Source: RECM01 sp047921215 (GTDB lineage Bacteria > Bacteroidota > Rhodothermia > Balneolales > Cyclonatronaceae). From it: a stretch of DNA of 64,000 nt. Shown in pieces: positions 38,201-46,205 of this stretch (positions within the stretch are counted from its first letter, which is position 1; every line of letters begins with the position of its first letter). The translations under genes and the position numbers were made by a program. The notes under the pieces are model-generated. The model was given only the letters and a program-made list of their open reading frames with translations, was not told the origin of the DNA and searched no databases. Where the stretch lies: positions 1 to 64,000 of the forward strand of contig JBLRWO010000012.1 in NCBI GenBank assembly GCA_047921215.1, written 5' to 3'.

Positions 38201-39520
38201 TATACCCATGGCCAGACTTCGCGGCAGGGGGGATATGCCGGGGGAACGAGCCCTCTGAATATGTTCAACGATGTTAATGACGGGAGTTATTCACCTACAT
38301 TTCTGTACAGGATTGGTATTCAGAACAACATTCCAATTAACCAGATTGTACGCCCTGATGAACTGTCTGCCATCAATGTGACCAGGTTTTTTAATAATAC
38401 GGATGATCTCAGCCTGCGGTCACGGCTGCAACCTTTCCGTGATATCACGATCGACATGGACTGGTCAACAGGCTGGAATGAAAGCAACAATTTTACCCAG
38501 ACCATTTTTTCCGATTCTATTGCTACGCAGATAAATCAATCGGGTGGTATTAATGCTACAGTTTGGGCTTTTGGTGGCGGTTACGAAAGTTTCTTCCGTT
38601 CGCAGCTGCAAACAGCCTTCGACGATATACAACCCGGTAGTACCATCATCGATGATCAGACGGGTAACCAGGACGGGCGCACTGTACTGGGCCGTCGTGC
38701 CCTGGAAGAAGATTTCAGGCGGTCATACATTTTTGGCGGCGGAAAAACATTTGGGGACAAGGGATTCATTCCGATGCCACTGCCAAACTGGAATATACAG
38801 TGGACCGGTTGGGAAAAGCGACTGCCTTTTATTAAACAGTACCTCACAAGAGCTACGATCAGCCATCGTTACCAGGGCAGGTATCGAACCGACTGGGCAT
38901 TTAACCCGGATTTTGGTGCGAAAATTGACAGAAGAGTCGGTAATTATCAGGTTTTCGATACCAGGCCCGAGTTTCAGGCATCATCCATTACCCTTGAAAG
39001 AAGTTTCAGTCCTTTTATCCAGCTGAGCCTTACCTGGAAATCAGGGCTTACCACCAGTCTGCAGTACGACAGAAGCCGGGTTACAACTTTCAGTCTGTCT
39101 AATTCCAATGTGATTGAAAGAAATTCAAGCGGAATTCGTTTTTCCGCGAATTACAGCAAACGTGGATTCCGTCTGCCGTTTATGCGGCGTTTTCAAAACA
39201 CACTTAACCTTAGATTGTCGGTATCTTATAATGAGGATGTCATGAATACGTTTCTGCTGAACACAGATCTGCAACAGGTATTGCAACTCGATGAAAATGA
39301 ACTCGTACAGGATCCGTCGTTCTATGTTCCCGGTGAACCCAATGTGAGGGGAGATAACCGTATTCAGATAGCTCCGCTTATCGGCTATGAGTTCTCTCAA
39401 ACAGTGAAGATGAATTTTGAGTATACTTTTTTCAAGCTTATGCCAAAATCGAGCAATATTTTCCCAAGAACAGATCAGGACATCCGGTTCAATATCATCG
39501 TTTCCATCCGTTCGAATTAG
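32207..39520 (+). CDS. sprA: T9SS outer-membrane translocon SprA (Sov)
   Basis: 2437 residues from the ATG at 32207 (signal peptide MSYSKAGLPLLILAMV..., cleavage near AIAQQ). SprA forms the very large 36-strand outer-membrane barrel through which T9SS cargo leaves. Recognisable SprA segments are NLRVTGTANMNLGASIRETEDP split over residues ~170-190, IRTDWDTERTFDFENRLNI, GNSLIRGGGSLFGIKSRARVG and QGDNQRIFLKLLRP in the first third, and many YNxS-type barrel strands to the C-terminal FNIIVSIRSN. Length is standard. Odd: a 55-residue Arg/Glu/Gln-rich block near residues 1920-1975 (about 37955-38115), flanked by barrel strands, probably a surface or periplasmic loop. The GH3 enzyme at 4186 is a likely cargo. 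Confidence 0.95.
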   Translation: MSYSKAGLPLLILAMVMLCETAIAQQGSRNREASRSQAETAPADTLARILPFGTLRHNWMVSPYPRRRSPLQQIRLNEDRITIERDSLGNYSVQRRILNMPASRQIQYDFESLSSLNKKAVKTDNWRKLVREAERRRDIGRGLLDFRIAIPGGRSSAFTTIFGKPEVNLRVTGTANMNLGASIRETEDPAIPPNQQRRVDPLFNQNLKLNIQGTIGDKLTIRTDWDTERTFDFENRLNIVYQGYDDEILQTVELGNVSMETGNSLIRGGGSLFGIKSRARVGALEVTSVLSQQEGKGQSQTISGGSQSRDLNIAPNNYEDDRHFFLDFYARQEFEDAMSDPVVLRRLFNIINIEVYLLNVSSQSEVGQRLGVALLDKGVRMAPDGSFFPPDEDFDPFTESFLDQFRDPSTSVSEAELGVESSEMAQGFFIPLTEGVDYTVNQDLGYITLGRRLEPRQALAVSFSYRDPSGNIIYVGDINQGDNQRIFLKLLRPQNQSPSTRAWDLTMRNIYSLNANNLTRESLELDIFYTGATTDQTNLPGINNILLRDLGLDRVGPQGDPGPDNSVDFNTGTLDPANGRVIFPYLEPFGQRVEDIINNSALSEEAKSEARDRLVFRELYTSTIQTASQNSKNSIYRIKGQTRGGVSDSYFLGIGLVEGSVRVTANGVELGEGTDYEVDYITGSIIITNRRYLTPGQDIRIDYESQQLLQIQQTTFTGLRAQYNVSDQIAVGGTYFHLKERPLQDKIPIGDEPISNTTIGLDATANFETPWLTRAIDWLPLIQTRSPSRVSLAGEWAQLRPSVSQTNAVRRAINNNRLFPDEENGLAFIDEFEGAKTSISLMGPGRWSLAAAPYALPGIDMEMTMAGQSIPERLRRSDLRAQFSWYSISSALIRTAGANPTVESLPVAVRDVFPNREVRIDEQELQTLDIYYNPRDRGPYNYNMNLRDRLENEPEIMWGGMTTVLPGGLSDLTQNNIEFLEFWVQSILPDGRAPTGQDVFDYDGSIYIDIGTVNEDVIPNNLNNTEDGLADRSNNLRPDRADDPRSYVIASPVEQDGQFSVTNIELEDVGLDGAPSTGGIDGFSEQVLFADFIERMQQVYSDDPIAFERIISDPSNDRFVYFNDPSVRNLPLHERFHRMYGYYEGNAQTSGASRAVTNRPDTEGLLNPAVVNLENSFFQYELNWNPADTASLNIGNNYIVDKVDGGQQWNTWYQIRIPLRDIIRQIGTIENLQQVTHIRIWMSGYREPFTLRFATLELVGNQWRKAEEIGNQANINTLFEVSTINIEENSNRQPVPYRIPRGAIRSQVRGQQETIQQNEQSMALVVEDLRPGDTRLVRRFYPSGLDLLNYSNMRMFVHGEGYSNREDIELVVRMGTNLENNYYEYRQPITPTDTTHRFTPLSTNDQAAIDLDTELIWLPDENSLNLVLSSFNQLKQLRNLDEAAPDEIYERRDIVIDAPPGTVLAMRGNPSLGQISEIGIGIRNPFDAKTAQPGQQPVRGVPSLDAEIWVNELRVSGFDDRKGWAAKFNARIDLADVASVNAQYNRSTDGYGTLESRINERNMNDQESYSFTSSFNVHKLVPERYGWNMPVSFSVRRSVSTPRFLPREGDIRFSDFRDAVEAGETDEAERERLIDEKLEEIQTLDENYTFNISNLTKRNSESRLLRYTVDNLNFNYNFSTSSRSSPTQAFNDDWNYRLGLGYNLSIPNISTVRPLFFLENLPVINLLSGLRLAYMPSNVTMQTGLNRRYNESRRRSFDNQDPFPLQQQHTFNWTKQFGITYNISPPVQLGMSINSTHNLANLGLEETADSLVFRTRSTFDVFYDIIAGDSVKPRLDAYNETYNASFRPRLNRIRSLNWITYSATYRGGYNWQNTPQGSGLGANLSNSLNLSQTSNIRFQELLKKVPFYDNALKADQEETRERERRKRLREQQRQREKEQREREQQHGDAVGRGEASRNTAQTQNQQAEQESYTMSEHVRFYGRRFMLGLVSFQSFDFTYTHGQTSRQGGYAGGTSPLNMFNDVNDGSYSPTFLYRIGIQNNIPINQIVRPDELSAINVTRFFNNTDDLSLRSRLQPFRDITIDMDWSTGWNESNNFTQTIFSDSIATQINQSGGINATVWAFGGGYESFFRSQLQTAFDDIQPGSTIIDDQTGNQDGRTVLGRRALEEDFRRSYIFGGGKTFGDKGFIPMPLPNWNIQWTGWEKRLPFIKQYLTRATISHRYQGRYRTDWAFNPDFGAKIDRRVGNYQVFDTRPEFQASSITLERSFSPFIQLSLTWKSGLTTSLQYDRSRVTTFSLSNSNVIERNSSGIRFSANYSKRGFRLPFMRRFQNTLNLRLSVSYNEDVMNTFLLNTDLQQVLQLDENELVQDPSFYVPGEPNVRGDNRIQIAPLIGYEFSQTVKMNFEYTFFKLMPKSSNIFPRTDQDIRFNIIVSIRSN

Positions 39521-39606
39521 TCGCGCCGACAGTGGCACATCTTCGGCAGGATCAGTGATCAGCCCAAGGGAATTTGCCGGGCATTCACATGCATTATTGC
39601 TGTAAA

Positions 39607-39625
39607 TACTGTTCTGGAAACAGTA
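39607..39625. terminator. Small hairpin between convergent sprA and lnt
   Basis: TACTGTT (39607-39613) and AACAGTA (39619-39625) with a 5-base loop, in the 113-base gap between two converging genes. Flanking runs are short (AAA/TTT), so it would be a weak bidirectional terminator at best. Confidence 0.35.
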
Positions 39626-39633
39626 AAACCGGT

Positions 39634-41184
39634 TTATCCCTTAACGGATTTTCTGCCGATAAAACCCGGAATCAACCCTAACATGCAGAAATATCCTATC
39701 AGGTCACCATACTTTGTGTAAAATGTGAAGTCAGAGTAGACGGGAACACTCAACTGTAGCACATCCTGTACCCAGTATTCTGTTTTTGAATGGATATCTC
39801 CGTTAGCCAGTATCATACCTGATATACCATTGTTGGCACTTCTGATAACAGCACGTCGGTTCTCAATTGCCCGTAGCCTGGCAAAATCATAGTGCTGTAT
39901 ATGTCCGCTCGTGTTGCCCCACCAACCGTCGTTGGTAATAACAGTTATTATACCGGCTCCCTGAATAACAAAGCGTCTTACCCAATCTGGAAAAACGGAA
40001 TCATAACAAATCAAAGCGGGTGTCATTGTATTGTCAATCCGGAAAATGGTGGCATCTTTACCTCTGCCAAAACCGGAAATATCAGACCAGTCAACACCCG
40101 GTACAGGAATGTATTTCAGCTGCTCAACGAAGGGTATTCTTTCAACAACAGGAACCAGTTTCCCTTTATTATAAAAGCTGATCTTCCCGTCCGTACTGTA
40201 TTTTACAGCGGAATTATAAACATTGTATGGCGGGCTGTCGTTAAATTGCCGGTATACGGCCGGTTCGGTTCCCGGTTCGTAGTAACGGTAGAGTGCGGCC
40301 CCGGTTATCAGTGGTACTCCCCAGTCCTTTACCCGGCTTATTATGTACCGGTCGTTAGATCCCGGTCGGTTTTCATGAACACCGCTTAAAAGGGCATTTT
40401 CGGGCCAGAGAACCAGTTGTGTTTCTGAACTGATCATTTTTTCCGAAAGCTTAAGCAGTTCAATGAGCGGGTCAAAAGTATTACTGAAACCGGATAACTC
40501 CTGGTAGGAATCATGATTCGGCTGTACAACTACAACCTGAATTGTTTTGTCCGGACGATCCTGGAAGTTGTAGTATATAAAAACGGACATAAAAACCGGC
40601 AGAAGTACAGACAGGGACATAAATACGAGTACCGTTTTGTTGCCGGAAACCAGATAACGGTAAATTAGAGCCGAAGAAAAAACTACCCAGAACGTAATCC
40701 CTAAAGATCCGGAAAAGCTTATATACTGAACAATTTCCACAAAATTGGAGAATGCGTTGGCAACTGATAACCAGGGCCAGGCAAGATCCCACCGGTAGTG
40801 CAGGAATTCATAAATGGTCCACGCCGAAGCAACAGTTAAAGCAAAGAGAAGAGGATGCCGCCCGGCTTTCACATAATGCCGTATGAGCAAAAAGGGCAGT
40901 GTCATTATCGCGGCATTGGCTAGTATTGCGGATATACCACCGGCCACAGTGGCAAAGCTAAGCCAGTAGGTGGTTATCGAGTTCCATATAACGAACGATA
41001 TAAACGAGAAATAGGCAGTTTCGCGGCCACCCTCCGCGATATCTGTCAGCCGTATGAGCAATACAAATGCTGGAAACATCAGTAATGGAAAGGGAAACGG
41101 GGGATAGCTGATGCCCGCCAGTATGCCGGCCGCAACAGCAATCTGGTATTTGCTGCCCCAGAAGTTGTGGGTAATAGCTTTCAT
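39634..41184 (-). CDS. lnt: Apolipoprotein N-acyltransferase
   Basis: Inner-membrane enzyme that adds the third acyl chain to lipoproteins. 516 residues: six or so N-terminal helices (ISYPPFPFPLLMFPAFVLL start), then the carbon-nitrogen hydrolase domain (about 210-490). The Glu-Lys-Cys triad is readable as LVLWPENALL (about E261), FYNKGKLVPVVERIPF (about K341) and ALICYDSVFPDWVR (about C392). The residue after Cys-Tyr is Asp where many Lnt have Glu. FITNDGWWGNTSG follows as in the family. The several lipoproteins in the glucan locus need this enzyme. ATGA overlap with rsmI. Confidence 0.93.
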   Translation of the reverse strand: MKAITHNFWGSKYQIAVAAGILAGISYPPFPFPLLMFPAFVLLIRLTDIAEGGRETAYFSFISFVIWNSITTYWLSFATVAGGISAILANAAIMTLPFLLIRHYVKAGRHPLLFALTVASAWTIYEFLHYRWDLAWPWLSVANAFSNFVEIVQYISFSGSLGITFWVVFSSALIYRYLVSGNKTVLVFMSLSVLLPVFMSVFIYYNFQDRPDKTIQVVVVQPNHDSYQELSGFSNTFDPLIELLKLSEKMISSETQLVLWPENALLSGVHENRPGSNDRYIISRVKDWGVPLITGAALYRYYEPGTEPAVYRQFNDSPPYNVYNSAVKYSTDGKISFYNKGKLVPVVERIPFVEQLKYIPVPGVDWSDISGFGRGKDATIFRIDNTMTPALICYDSVFPDWVRRFVIQGAGIITVITNDGWWGNTSGHIQHYDFARLRAIENRRAVIRSANNGISGMILANGDIHSKTEYWVQDVLQLSVPVYSDFTFYTKYGDLIGYFCMLGLIPGFIGRKSVKG

Positions 41185-41867
41185 TCGGTATAGCCGTTGC
41201 CGGAAATAATGACTACTATTTCACCCTTCACTGATTCTCTTCCTGCCAGTTCCCGAAGCACTTCTTCAGCATTGCCGCGTATGATTTCTTCGAATTTTTT
41301 TGTGAGCTCCCGTGCTACAGCAACCAATCTGTCCCGACCGCAATATTCTACAACATCGGTCAGTAAACGGATTATTTTGTGGGGACTTTCAAAAAGGATG
41401 GTCGTACGCTCTTCAGCTGCAATGAGCTGCATACGAGTCTTTCGACCCTTCTTTGGTGGCAGAAAGCCCTCAAATACAAAACGGTCGCAGGGTAATCCAC
41501 TGCCCACAAGAGCTGTAATTGCAGCATTAGGACCCGGCAGGGCCACCACCGGAATGCCTTCGGCATGTGCCTGCCTTACAGCGAGAAATCCCGGATCCGA
41601 GATACCGGGAGTACCGGCGTCGGAGATCAGTGCAATTTGCTCACCGTTCTTGAGACGCTGAATGAGATCTGCAACTTTCCGGTGTTCATTATGCTGATGA
41701 AACGATACCATGGGTTTACTGATCGCCAGATGGCGAAGAAGTACCGAAGAAGTTCGTGTATCTTCGCAGGCAATCACATCAACACCGGATAATACTTCTG
41801 CAGACCGCCGGGTTATATCGCCGAGGTTGCCAATCGGGGTAGGTATGATATAAAGGGTGCCGTTCAT
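41181..41867 (-). CDS. rsmI: 16S rRNA (cytidine-1402-2'-O)-methyltransferase
   Basis: Tetrapyrrole-methylase-fold SAM enzyme that modifies C1402 of 16S rRNA. 228 residues from the ATG at 41865-41867, giving the classic start MNGTLYIIPTPIGNLGDIT; a longer frame to 41930 adds 21 unlike residues. Motifs are IACEDTRTSSVLLRHL, LISDAGTPGISDPGF and ALPGPNAAITALVGSGL, then FEGFLPPKKGRK. It is coupled to lnt by a 4-base stop-start overlap. A second, more diverged member of the same family is at 56737. Confidence 0.94.
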   Translation of the reverse strand: MNGTLYIIPTPIGNLGDITRRSAEVLSGVDVIACEDTRTSSVLLRHLAISKPMVSFHQHNEHRKVADLIQRLKNGEQIALISDAGTPGISDPGFLAVRQAHAEGIPVVALPGPNAAITALVGSGLPCDRFVFEGFLPPKKGRKTRMQLIAAEERTTILFESPHKIIRLLTDVVEYCGRDRLVAVARELTKKFEEIIRGNAEEVLRELAGRESVKGEIVVIISGNGYTE

Positions 41868-42077
41868 TTGTGGAGCATAAACTACGGCAGAAAATTGTAA
41901 TTCTCGAAGAAGATTTATGTGTATCGGCAAGCCTTTTGGTAAGGTTTCCGGCAGGTGTCCGGTTTTATTATTAAATACGTTATTTTATACTCTTCTTTTT
42001 TACCGGCGTGACAAACATCGAGCATACATCATTTACATAGAGTACCTTTTTCATCGTACCTTTAAAACATTTTGACA

Positions 42078-42461
42078 ATGAGGCCATTTTTACCCACCGG
42101 AATTAATCATATAACACTCAGAGTTAACGATATAACCGCTGCCGAGCATTTCTACGGGGAACTTCTGGGGCTTAAGCTGCAGAAAAAAATGGGGCGCAGC
42201 ATGGCTGTCTATCTTGCAGGAGCCGATACGATAGTGCTTGTTGAAGCTGAAACGGCCTATGATCGTTCATCAAAAGATTACAGGGTAGACCATTTTGGCT
42301 TTACGGTAACTAATCCGGAAAAGATTGACGCCCTGGCTGAATATTTCAGGGAAAATGAAGTAACCATTCTCAGCGGTCCTGCAAATCGCAAAACAGGCCG
42401 TTTCGTTTTCATATCGGATCCCGACGGCAACATGATCGAATTCATGTACGAAAAGCCGTAG
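42078..42461 (+). CDS. VOC (glyoxalase/dioxygenase) family protein
   Basis: 127 residues from the ATG at 42078 (a TTG two codons earlier is less likely). Two beta-alpha-beta-beta-beta halves make one vicinal-oxygen-chelate domain: GINHITLRVNDITAAEHFY (metal His), FYGELLGLKLQKK, HFGFTVTNPEKIDALAE and FISDPDGNMIEFMYE, which ends with the metal Glu. A divalent-metal enzyme or binding protein such as a lyase or resistance protein is possible; no substrate can be named. Single gene upstream of hrcA with an 80-base gap. Confidence 0.8.
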   Translation: MRPFLPTGINHITLRVNDITAAEHFYGELLGLKLQKKMGRSMAVYLAGADTIVLVEAETAYDRSSKDYRVDHFGFTVTNPEKIDALAEYFRENEVTILSGPANRKTGRFVFISDPDGNMIEFMYEKP

Positions 42462-42541
42462 GCATCAACCGGGGATGATTTAAACGCTTAAATTGGTTAT
42501 CTTTCTCTGTTTTACATAAATAGATTAAGACACTCAATTAT

Positions 42542-43591
42542 ATGCAGCGGGACCAAGTCGATCTAACGCACAGGGAACGCGAAGTTCTTCAGTACATCAT
42601 CCAGAATTTTATCGTTACGGCAAACCCTATTGCTTCAAAAACCCTTATAGAGAAGCATAAGCTGAATGTGAGTTCGGCAACAATCCGTAACGATATGAAT
42701 AGTTTGGAGCTCAAGGGCTATCTGGATCATCCACACACATCAGCCGGAAGGATACCCACCGAGCTGGGATACCGATTTTATGTTAACTCACTGATGCAGG
42801 TGTCGCGGTTAACAAAAGAAGAACAGAAAGTGTTTGATGATTTCAGTGAATCACTGGTTAGTGATTTTGATGACGCGGTGCAATCGGCAGCAAGATTACT
42901 TGCACGGCTATCCAACCTCCTGGCTGTTACAATTACTCCAAAGCTGGCCGAAGGTATATTTAAACGTATGGAACTCATAGAATTGAGCTCCACCCGTATT
43001 CTCATTGTTCTGACCATTGACAGCGGCCTGATGCGTACACTAACCATTGAGGCCCAAACCAGCATTCAACGCGACAACCTGGAGAAGGTTGCCCGGGTTC
43101 TGAATGAACGATTAAGTGGTCTTAAGCTTAATAAAATCAGTAAAAAAATCGGTGAAATGCTTGCCGATTTTGAAAAGGAAGATGATACCGGGCTGATCCG
43201 GATCTTCATTGACAGGGCAGACAGTATTTTTGAAGACAGACAGGTACGCAAGTTCCATTTTGGAGGAGTTGAATACATCGCCCTGCAACCTGAATTCAGT
43301 GATTTAAGCAACTACAGAGGTATAATCGAATTAATTGAAAAAGAAGATCTTATTGTACACCTGCTTGAAGACAATTTGGATGATTCGCACGATGCTGTCA
43401 GAATCAGGATTGGCACTGAAAACAGACTTCAACAAATTGAACAGTGCAGTGTTGTATCAGCAAACTATAATATCGGCAGCATAAAAGGCACCATCGGGCT
43501 GGTAGGTCCCACAAGAATGGATTATGCCAGAATGGTTGCCCTTGTCGATCAGCTCGCAGACCGATTTAACCGTGTAAAATTTGACACATGA
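42542..43591 (+). CDS. hrcA: Heat-inducible transcription repressor HrcA
   Basis: 349 residues. The N-terminal winged helix (LTHREREVLQYIIQNFIVTA, SSATIRNDMNSLELKGYLDHP, HTSAGRIPTELGYRFYV) precedes the GAF-like HrcA domain to the C-terminal GTIGLVGPTRMDYARMVALV. HrcA represses chaperone genes by binding the CIRCE inverted repeat and is kept active by GroEL. First gene of hrcA-grpE-dnaJ; ATGA overlap with grpE. No CIRCE repeat was found in the 80 bases upstream, so control may be from elsewhere. Confidence 0.95.
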   Translation: MQRDQVDLTHREREVLQYIIQNFIVTANPIASKTLIEKHKLNVSSATIRNDMNSLELKGYLDHPHTSAGRIPTELGYRFYVNSLMQVSRLTKEEQKVFDDFSESLVSDFDDAVQSAARLLARLSNLLAVTITPKLAEGIFKRMELIELSSTRILIVLTIDSGLMRTLTIEAQTSIQRDNLEKVARVLNERLSGLKLNKISKKIGEMLADFEKEDDTGLIRIFIDRADSIFEDRQVRKFHFGGVEYIALQPEFSDLSNYRGIIELIEKEDLIVHLLEDNLDDSHDAVRIRIGTENRLQQIEQCSVVSANYNIGSIKGTIGLVGPTRMDYARMVALVDQLADRFNRVKFDT

Positions 43592-44211
43592 ACATGAAGA
43601 CCAAATCTGATAAAACCAAATCCAAATCCGAGGAAAATTTGAAGAAGAACACCGATGAACAGGTCAATACGGCTGAAACAGACTTAAATAAAACAGAGAG
43701 CCAAACAGACCAGGTGGATGAATCTGCAGGCGCCTGTGAACAGATTGATCCGAAAGACGAGATTATCGCGAACCTGCTGGCACAGGTGGAACAGAAAAAC
43801 GATCAGTTGCTCAGAAAGGCCGCTGAATTCGAAAACATGAAGAAAAGAGTACAGAATGAACGTGTTCGATTGTTTGAAGATGCTCGAATTGATGCACTTC
43901 AGCAATTTTTTCCTGTTAACGACGATCTTCAGCGAACAGTGAATATTCTCCGGGAAACCGGAATGGATGAGAAATACCTCAAAGGTATTGAGCTGGTTGC
44001 AGGTAAAATGGAAAACACTCTCAAACACTACGGTGTTGAGAGAATCAATGAGGTGAATGTACCTTTTGATGTTAATCTGCACGATGCTCTTATGAGGCAA
44101 AAACCGGATGGTGAAAAAACCGGCAGTGACATTGTTTTACAGGTGCTTGAAGACGGGTATAAAATCGGCGACCGTGTAATTCGTCATGCAAAAGTAATAG
44201 TGAGCGAATAA
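43588..44211 (+). CDS. grpE: Nucleotide exchange factor GrpE
   Basis: 207 residues. A charged disordered start (about 1-60, Lys/Glu/Asp rich) and a long coiled coil (QVEQKNDQLLRKAAEFENMK) lead to the GrpE head domain with ALQQFFPVNDDLQRTV and the signature DVNLHDALMRQKPD ending in VIRHAKVIVSE. It releases ADP from DnaK. No dnaK lies in the window. Five bases separate it from dnaJ. Confidence 0.95.
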   Translation: MNMKTKSDKTKSKSEENLKKNTDEQVNTAETDLNKTESQTDQVDESAGACEQIDPKDEIIANLLAQVEQKNDQLLRKAAEFENMKKRVQNERVRLFEDARIDALQQFFPVNDDLQRTVNILRETGMDEKYLKGIELVAGKMENTLKHYGVERINEVNVPFDVNLHDALMRQKPDGEKTGSDIVLQVLEDGYKIGDRVIRHAKVIVSE

Positions 44212-44216
44212 TCAGT

Positions 44217-45374
44217 ATGAGTAAAAAAAGAGATTACTACGAAGTACTGGGTGTTGACAAAAATGCGCAGGCTGATGAAATAAAAAAAGCGTACCGGAAA
44301 AAAGCGATGGAATTTCATCCCGATCGCAACAAGGATAACCCGGAAGCCGAAAAACTCTTCAAGGAAGCTGCAGAAGCATTTGATGTACTTAAAGATCCGG
44401 ATAAAAGAGCCCGATATGATCGTTTCGGGCATTCTGGTCTTCATTCAGGCGGCTATCAGGAACCTGACTTCCAGAACATCAATTTTGAAGACATTTTCAG
44501 CCGCTTTGGCGATATATTCGGCGGCGGCGACATTTTTGGCGGAGCGGGTGGCGCAAGGGGGCGAAGACGCGGAGCAGGCCGGCCCGGCGAGGATATGAAA
44601 ATGCGGCTTTCGCTTACTCTGAATGAAATTGCATTCGGGGTTGAAAAAAAGCTTAAAGTCAAAAAACAGATCAAGTGTAATTCCTGCAACGGAACCGGAG
44701 CGGAATCCAGCGACGACTTCATGACTTGCTCAACCTGCAATGGTATGGGCGAAGTGCGTCAGGTGTCGCGCACCATGTTCGGGCAGTTCGTCAATGTGCA
44801 GCCATGTCCAACCTGTATGGGCGAGGGACGTGTTATCCGCAATAAATGTAAAAAATGCAGTGGTGAAGGACGTTATAAAGGCGAAGAAACGGTATCGGTA
44901 AAAATTCCCGCTGGTGTCAGCAACGGCAATTACATAACTCTGCGCGGACAGGGTAATGCCGGTATTCGCGGTGGGGCTGCCGGCGATCTGATCGTGCTTA
45001 TTGAAGAAGAAGAACACCAGTACTTTGAACGTGATGGTAATAATATCATCTATGATCTGAGATTGAGTGTGCCTCAGGTAATTCTTGGTACGGAAGTTGA
45101 AGTGCCCACACTTAAAGGTAAAGCCAAGTTAAAGATTGAAGCCGGCACACAACCTGGAAAGCTGCTCAGAATGCGCGAAAAAGGAATAATCAGTCTGAAT
45201 GGCAATGGAACTGGCGACCAGTTCGTTCGTATTAATGTGTACATTCCCGGTAATCTTTCTGCCAAAGAAGAGAAACTTATCAGAGAACTTCAGAATTCGG
45301 AACATTTTGATCCGGCAACCGAACATGAAGCAACCGATGGCTTTTTTAAAAGAATCAAGAAAGTTTTTAGCTAA
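44217..45374 (+). CDS. dnaJ: Chaperone DnaJ (type I)
   Basis: 385 residues with all type I parts: J domain with MEFHPDRNKDNPEAEKLF and the HPD tripeptide at about 33-35; Gly/Phe-rich linker with repeated IFGGGD; four zinc-binding repeats CNSCNGTG, CSTCNGMG, CPTCMGEG and CKKCSGEG; and the substrate-binding C-terminal domains to FFKRIKKVFS. It stimulates DnaK ATPase and delivers clients. Last chaperone gene of the operon; the thioredoxin gene starts 24 bases on. Confidence 0.96.
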   Translation: MSKKRDYYEVLGVDKNAQADEIKKAYRKKAMEFHPDRNKDNPEAEKLFKEAAEAFDVLKDPDKRARYDRFGHSGLHSGGYQEPDFQNINFEDIFSRFGDIFGGGDIFGGAGGARGRRRGAGRPGEDMKMRLSLTLNEIAFGVEKKLKVKKQIKCNSCNGTGAESSDDFMTCSTCNGMGEVRQVSRTMFGQFVNVQPCPTCMGEGRVIRNKCKKCSGEGRYKGEETVSVKIPAGVSNGNYITLRGQGNAGIRGGAAGDLIVLIEEEEHQYFERDGNNIIYDLRLSVPQVILGTEVEVPTLKGKAKLKIEAGTQPGKLLRMREKGIISLNGNGTGDQFVRINVYIPGNLSAKEEKLIRELQNSEHFDPATEHEATDGFFKRIKKVFS

Positions 45375-45398
45375 AACATATTAATCATAAGATCTGCA

Positions 45399-45905
45399 AT
45401 GAGATATAAATATATCATATCCGTTTTTTTGCTCTCCCTGATATTCGCTCAAGCGCCTGCCGCTGGTCAGTCTGTATCTGAGGAGCAATTTACTGCTGTA
45501 CAGAACTATGAATTCGAATACTGGGATGGTAAACGAACCACCATCAGCGACCACAAAGGAAAACTGATACTGCTCGATTTCTGGGAAACCTGGTGCGTAC
45601 CTTGTATTGCAAGCTTTCCGGCTTATCAGCGTCTTGTAGAAGAGTATCCTGACAAGTTCCTGGTTCTCGCAGCAACTCCGGAAATGATGGATGACCAGTC
45701 GAGGGTTGAACGGTTTCTGGGTCAGAATGATTACGATTTCCATTTTGTGAGGGCGGGATCACTCGCGCGCGAACTGAGACTGTCAGGTATTCCATTCAAA
45801 ATCATAATTGCACCCGATGGCAGCCTGCTGCAAACCGATCGTGGCAGTGGTGGAGAACAACGGGAATATCAAAAGTTCAAAAAACTTATAGAAGAGCAGT
45901 TTTAG
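45399..45905 (+). CDS. TlpA/AhpC-type periplasmic thioredoxin-fold protein
   Basis: 168 residues. The signal peptide (MRYKYIISVFLLSLIFAQAPAAGQ) is followed by a TlpA-like domain with active site WCVPC (in DFWETWCVPCIASFPAYQRL) and the cis-Pro position in SGIPFKIIIAPDG. It probably reduces or exchanges disulfides in the periplasm, for instance in cytochrome maturation or glycan enzymes. It lies 24 bases after dnaJ and may be read with it. No partner DsbD/CcdA gene is near. Confidence 0.85.
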   Translation: MRYKYIISVFLLSLIFAQAPAAGQSVSEEQFTAVQNYEFEYWDGKRTTISDHKGKLILLDFWETWCVPCIASFPAYQRLVEEYPDKFLVLAATPEMMDDQSRVERFLGQNDYDFHFVRAGSLARELRLSGIPFKIIIAPDGSLLQTDRGSGGEQREYQKFKKLIEEQF

Positions 45906-46141
45906 AACCGCATTGACGCCCGAATAATCAGCATAATGCGAATATCGATGTTTTGTCCTGTTAAACACGTAATTGCAGAACCAACAGGCATGCGTGCATT
46001 AATACGTGCACTCAAATACAGAACCTGATCGGGTTTGAAAACGGGTTGATCTATACTTGCCATTACATTTATGATGGCTGATCGGGGACTTGTCTTATAG
46101 TGTAACCGGATGTCAAATGGTTGCGCGTGTAACCACTGCAA
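45902..46141 (-). CDS. Doubtful 79-residue open frame in the intergenic stretch
   Basis: Reads from a TTG at 46139-46141 or an internal ATG at 46063 (MASIDQPVFKPDQVLY) to a stop that overlaps the thioredoxin end by 4 bases. Codon choice looks ordinary, but no family is recognised, there is no good start and it runs through the inverted repeats at 46129. It is listed because the 300-base gap holds no other candidate; it may be non-coding. Confidence 0.18.
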   Translation of the reverse strand: MQWLHAQPFDIRLHYKTSPRSAIINVMASIDQPVFKPDQVLYLSARINARMPVGSAITCLTGQNIDIRIMLIIRASMRF

Positions 46142-46197
46142 TTAATTGTTTGAAGGTAACCTTCCTTGCCATTGTGTTGATTGCAACCGCTGGTTAC
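46129..46197. promoter_or_regulatory. Nested inverted repeats just before the peptidase/ligase cassette
   Basis: Outer arms GTAACC (46129-46134) and GGTTAC (46192-46197); middle arms GCAAT (46138-46142) and ATTGC (46180-46184); inner arms GAAGGT (46152-46157) and ACCTTC (46159-46164), the last a near-perfect palindrome with one central base. The element ends 8 bases before the ATG at 46206. It may fold in RNA over the start or act as an operator. No known riboswitch pattern is recognised. Confidence 0.45.
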
Positions 46198-46205
46198 ATT
46201 TGACT

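Noticed and set aside
42462..42541. Search for a CIRCE operator before hrcA
   Set aside because: No TTAGCACTC-N9-GAGTGCTAA or close variant was found; the gap only has AT-rich DNA.
46146..46205. Upstream TTG start of the C39-like peptidase
   Set aside because: The extension reads through the inverted repeats and has several cysteines unrelated to the fold; the ATG at 46206 gives a regular start.
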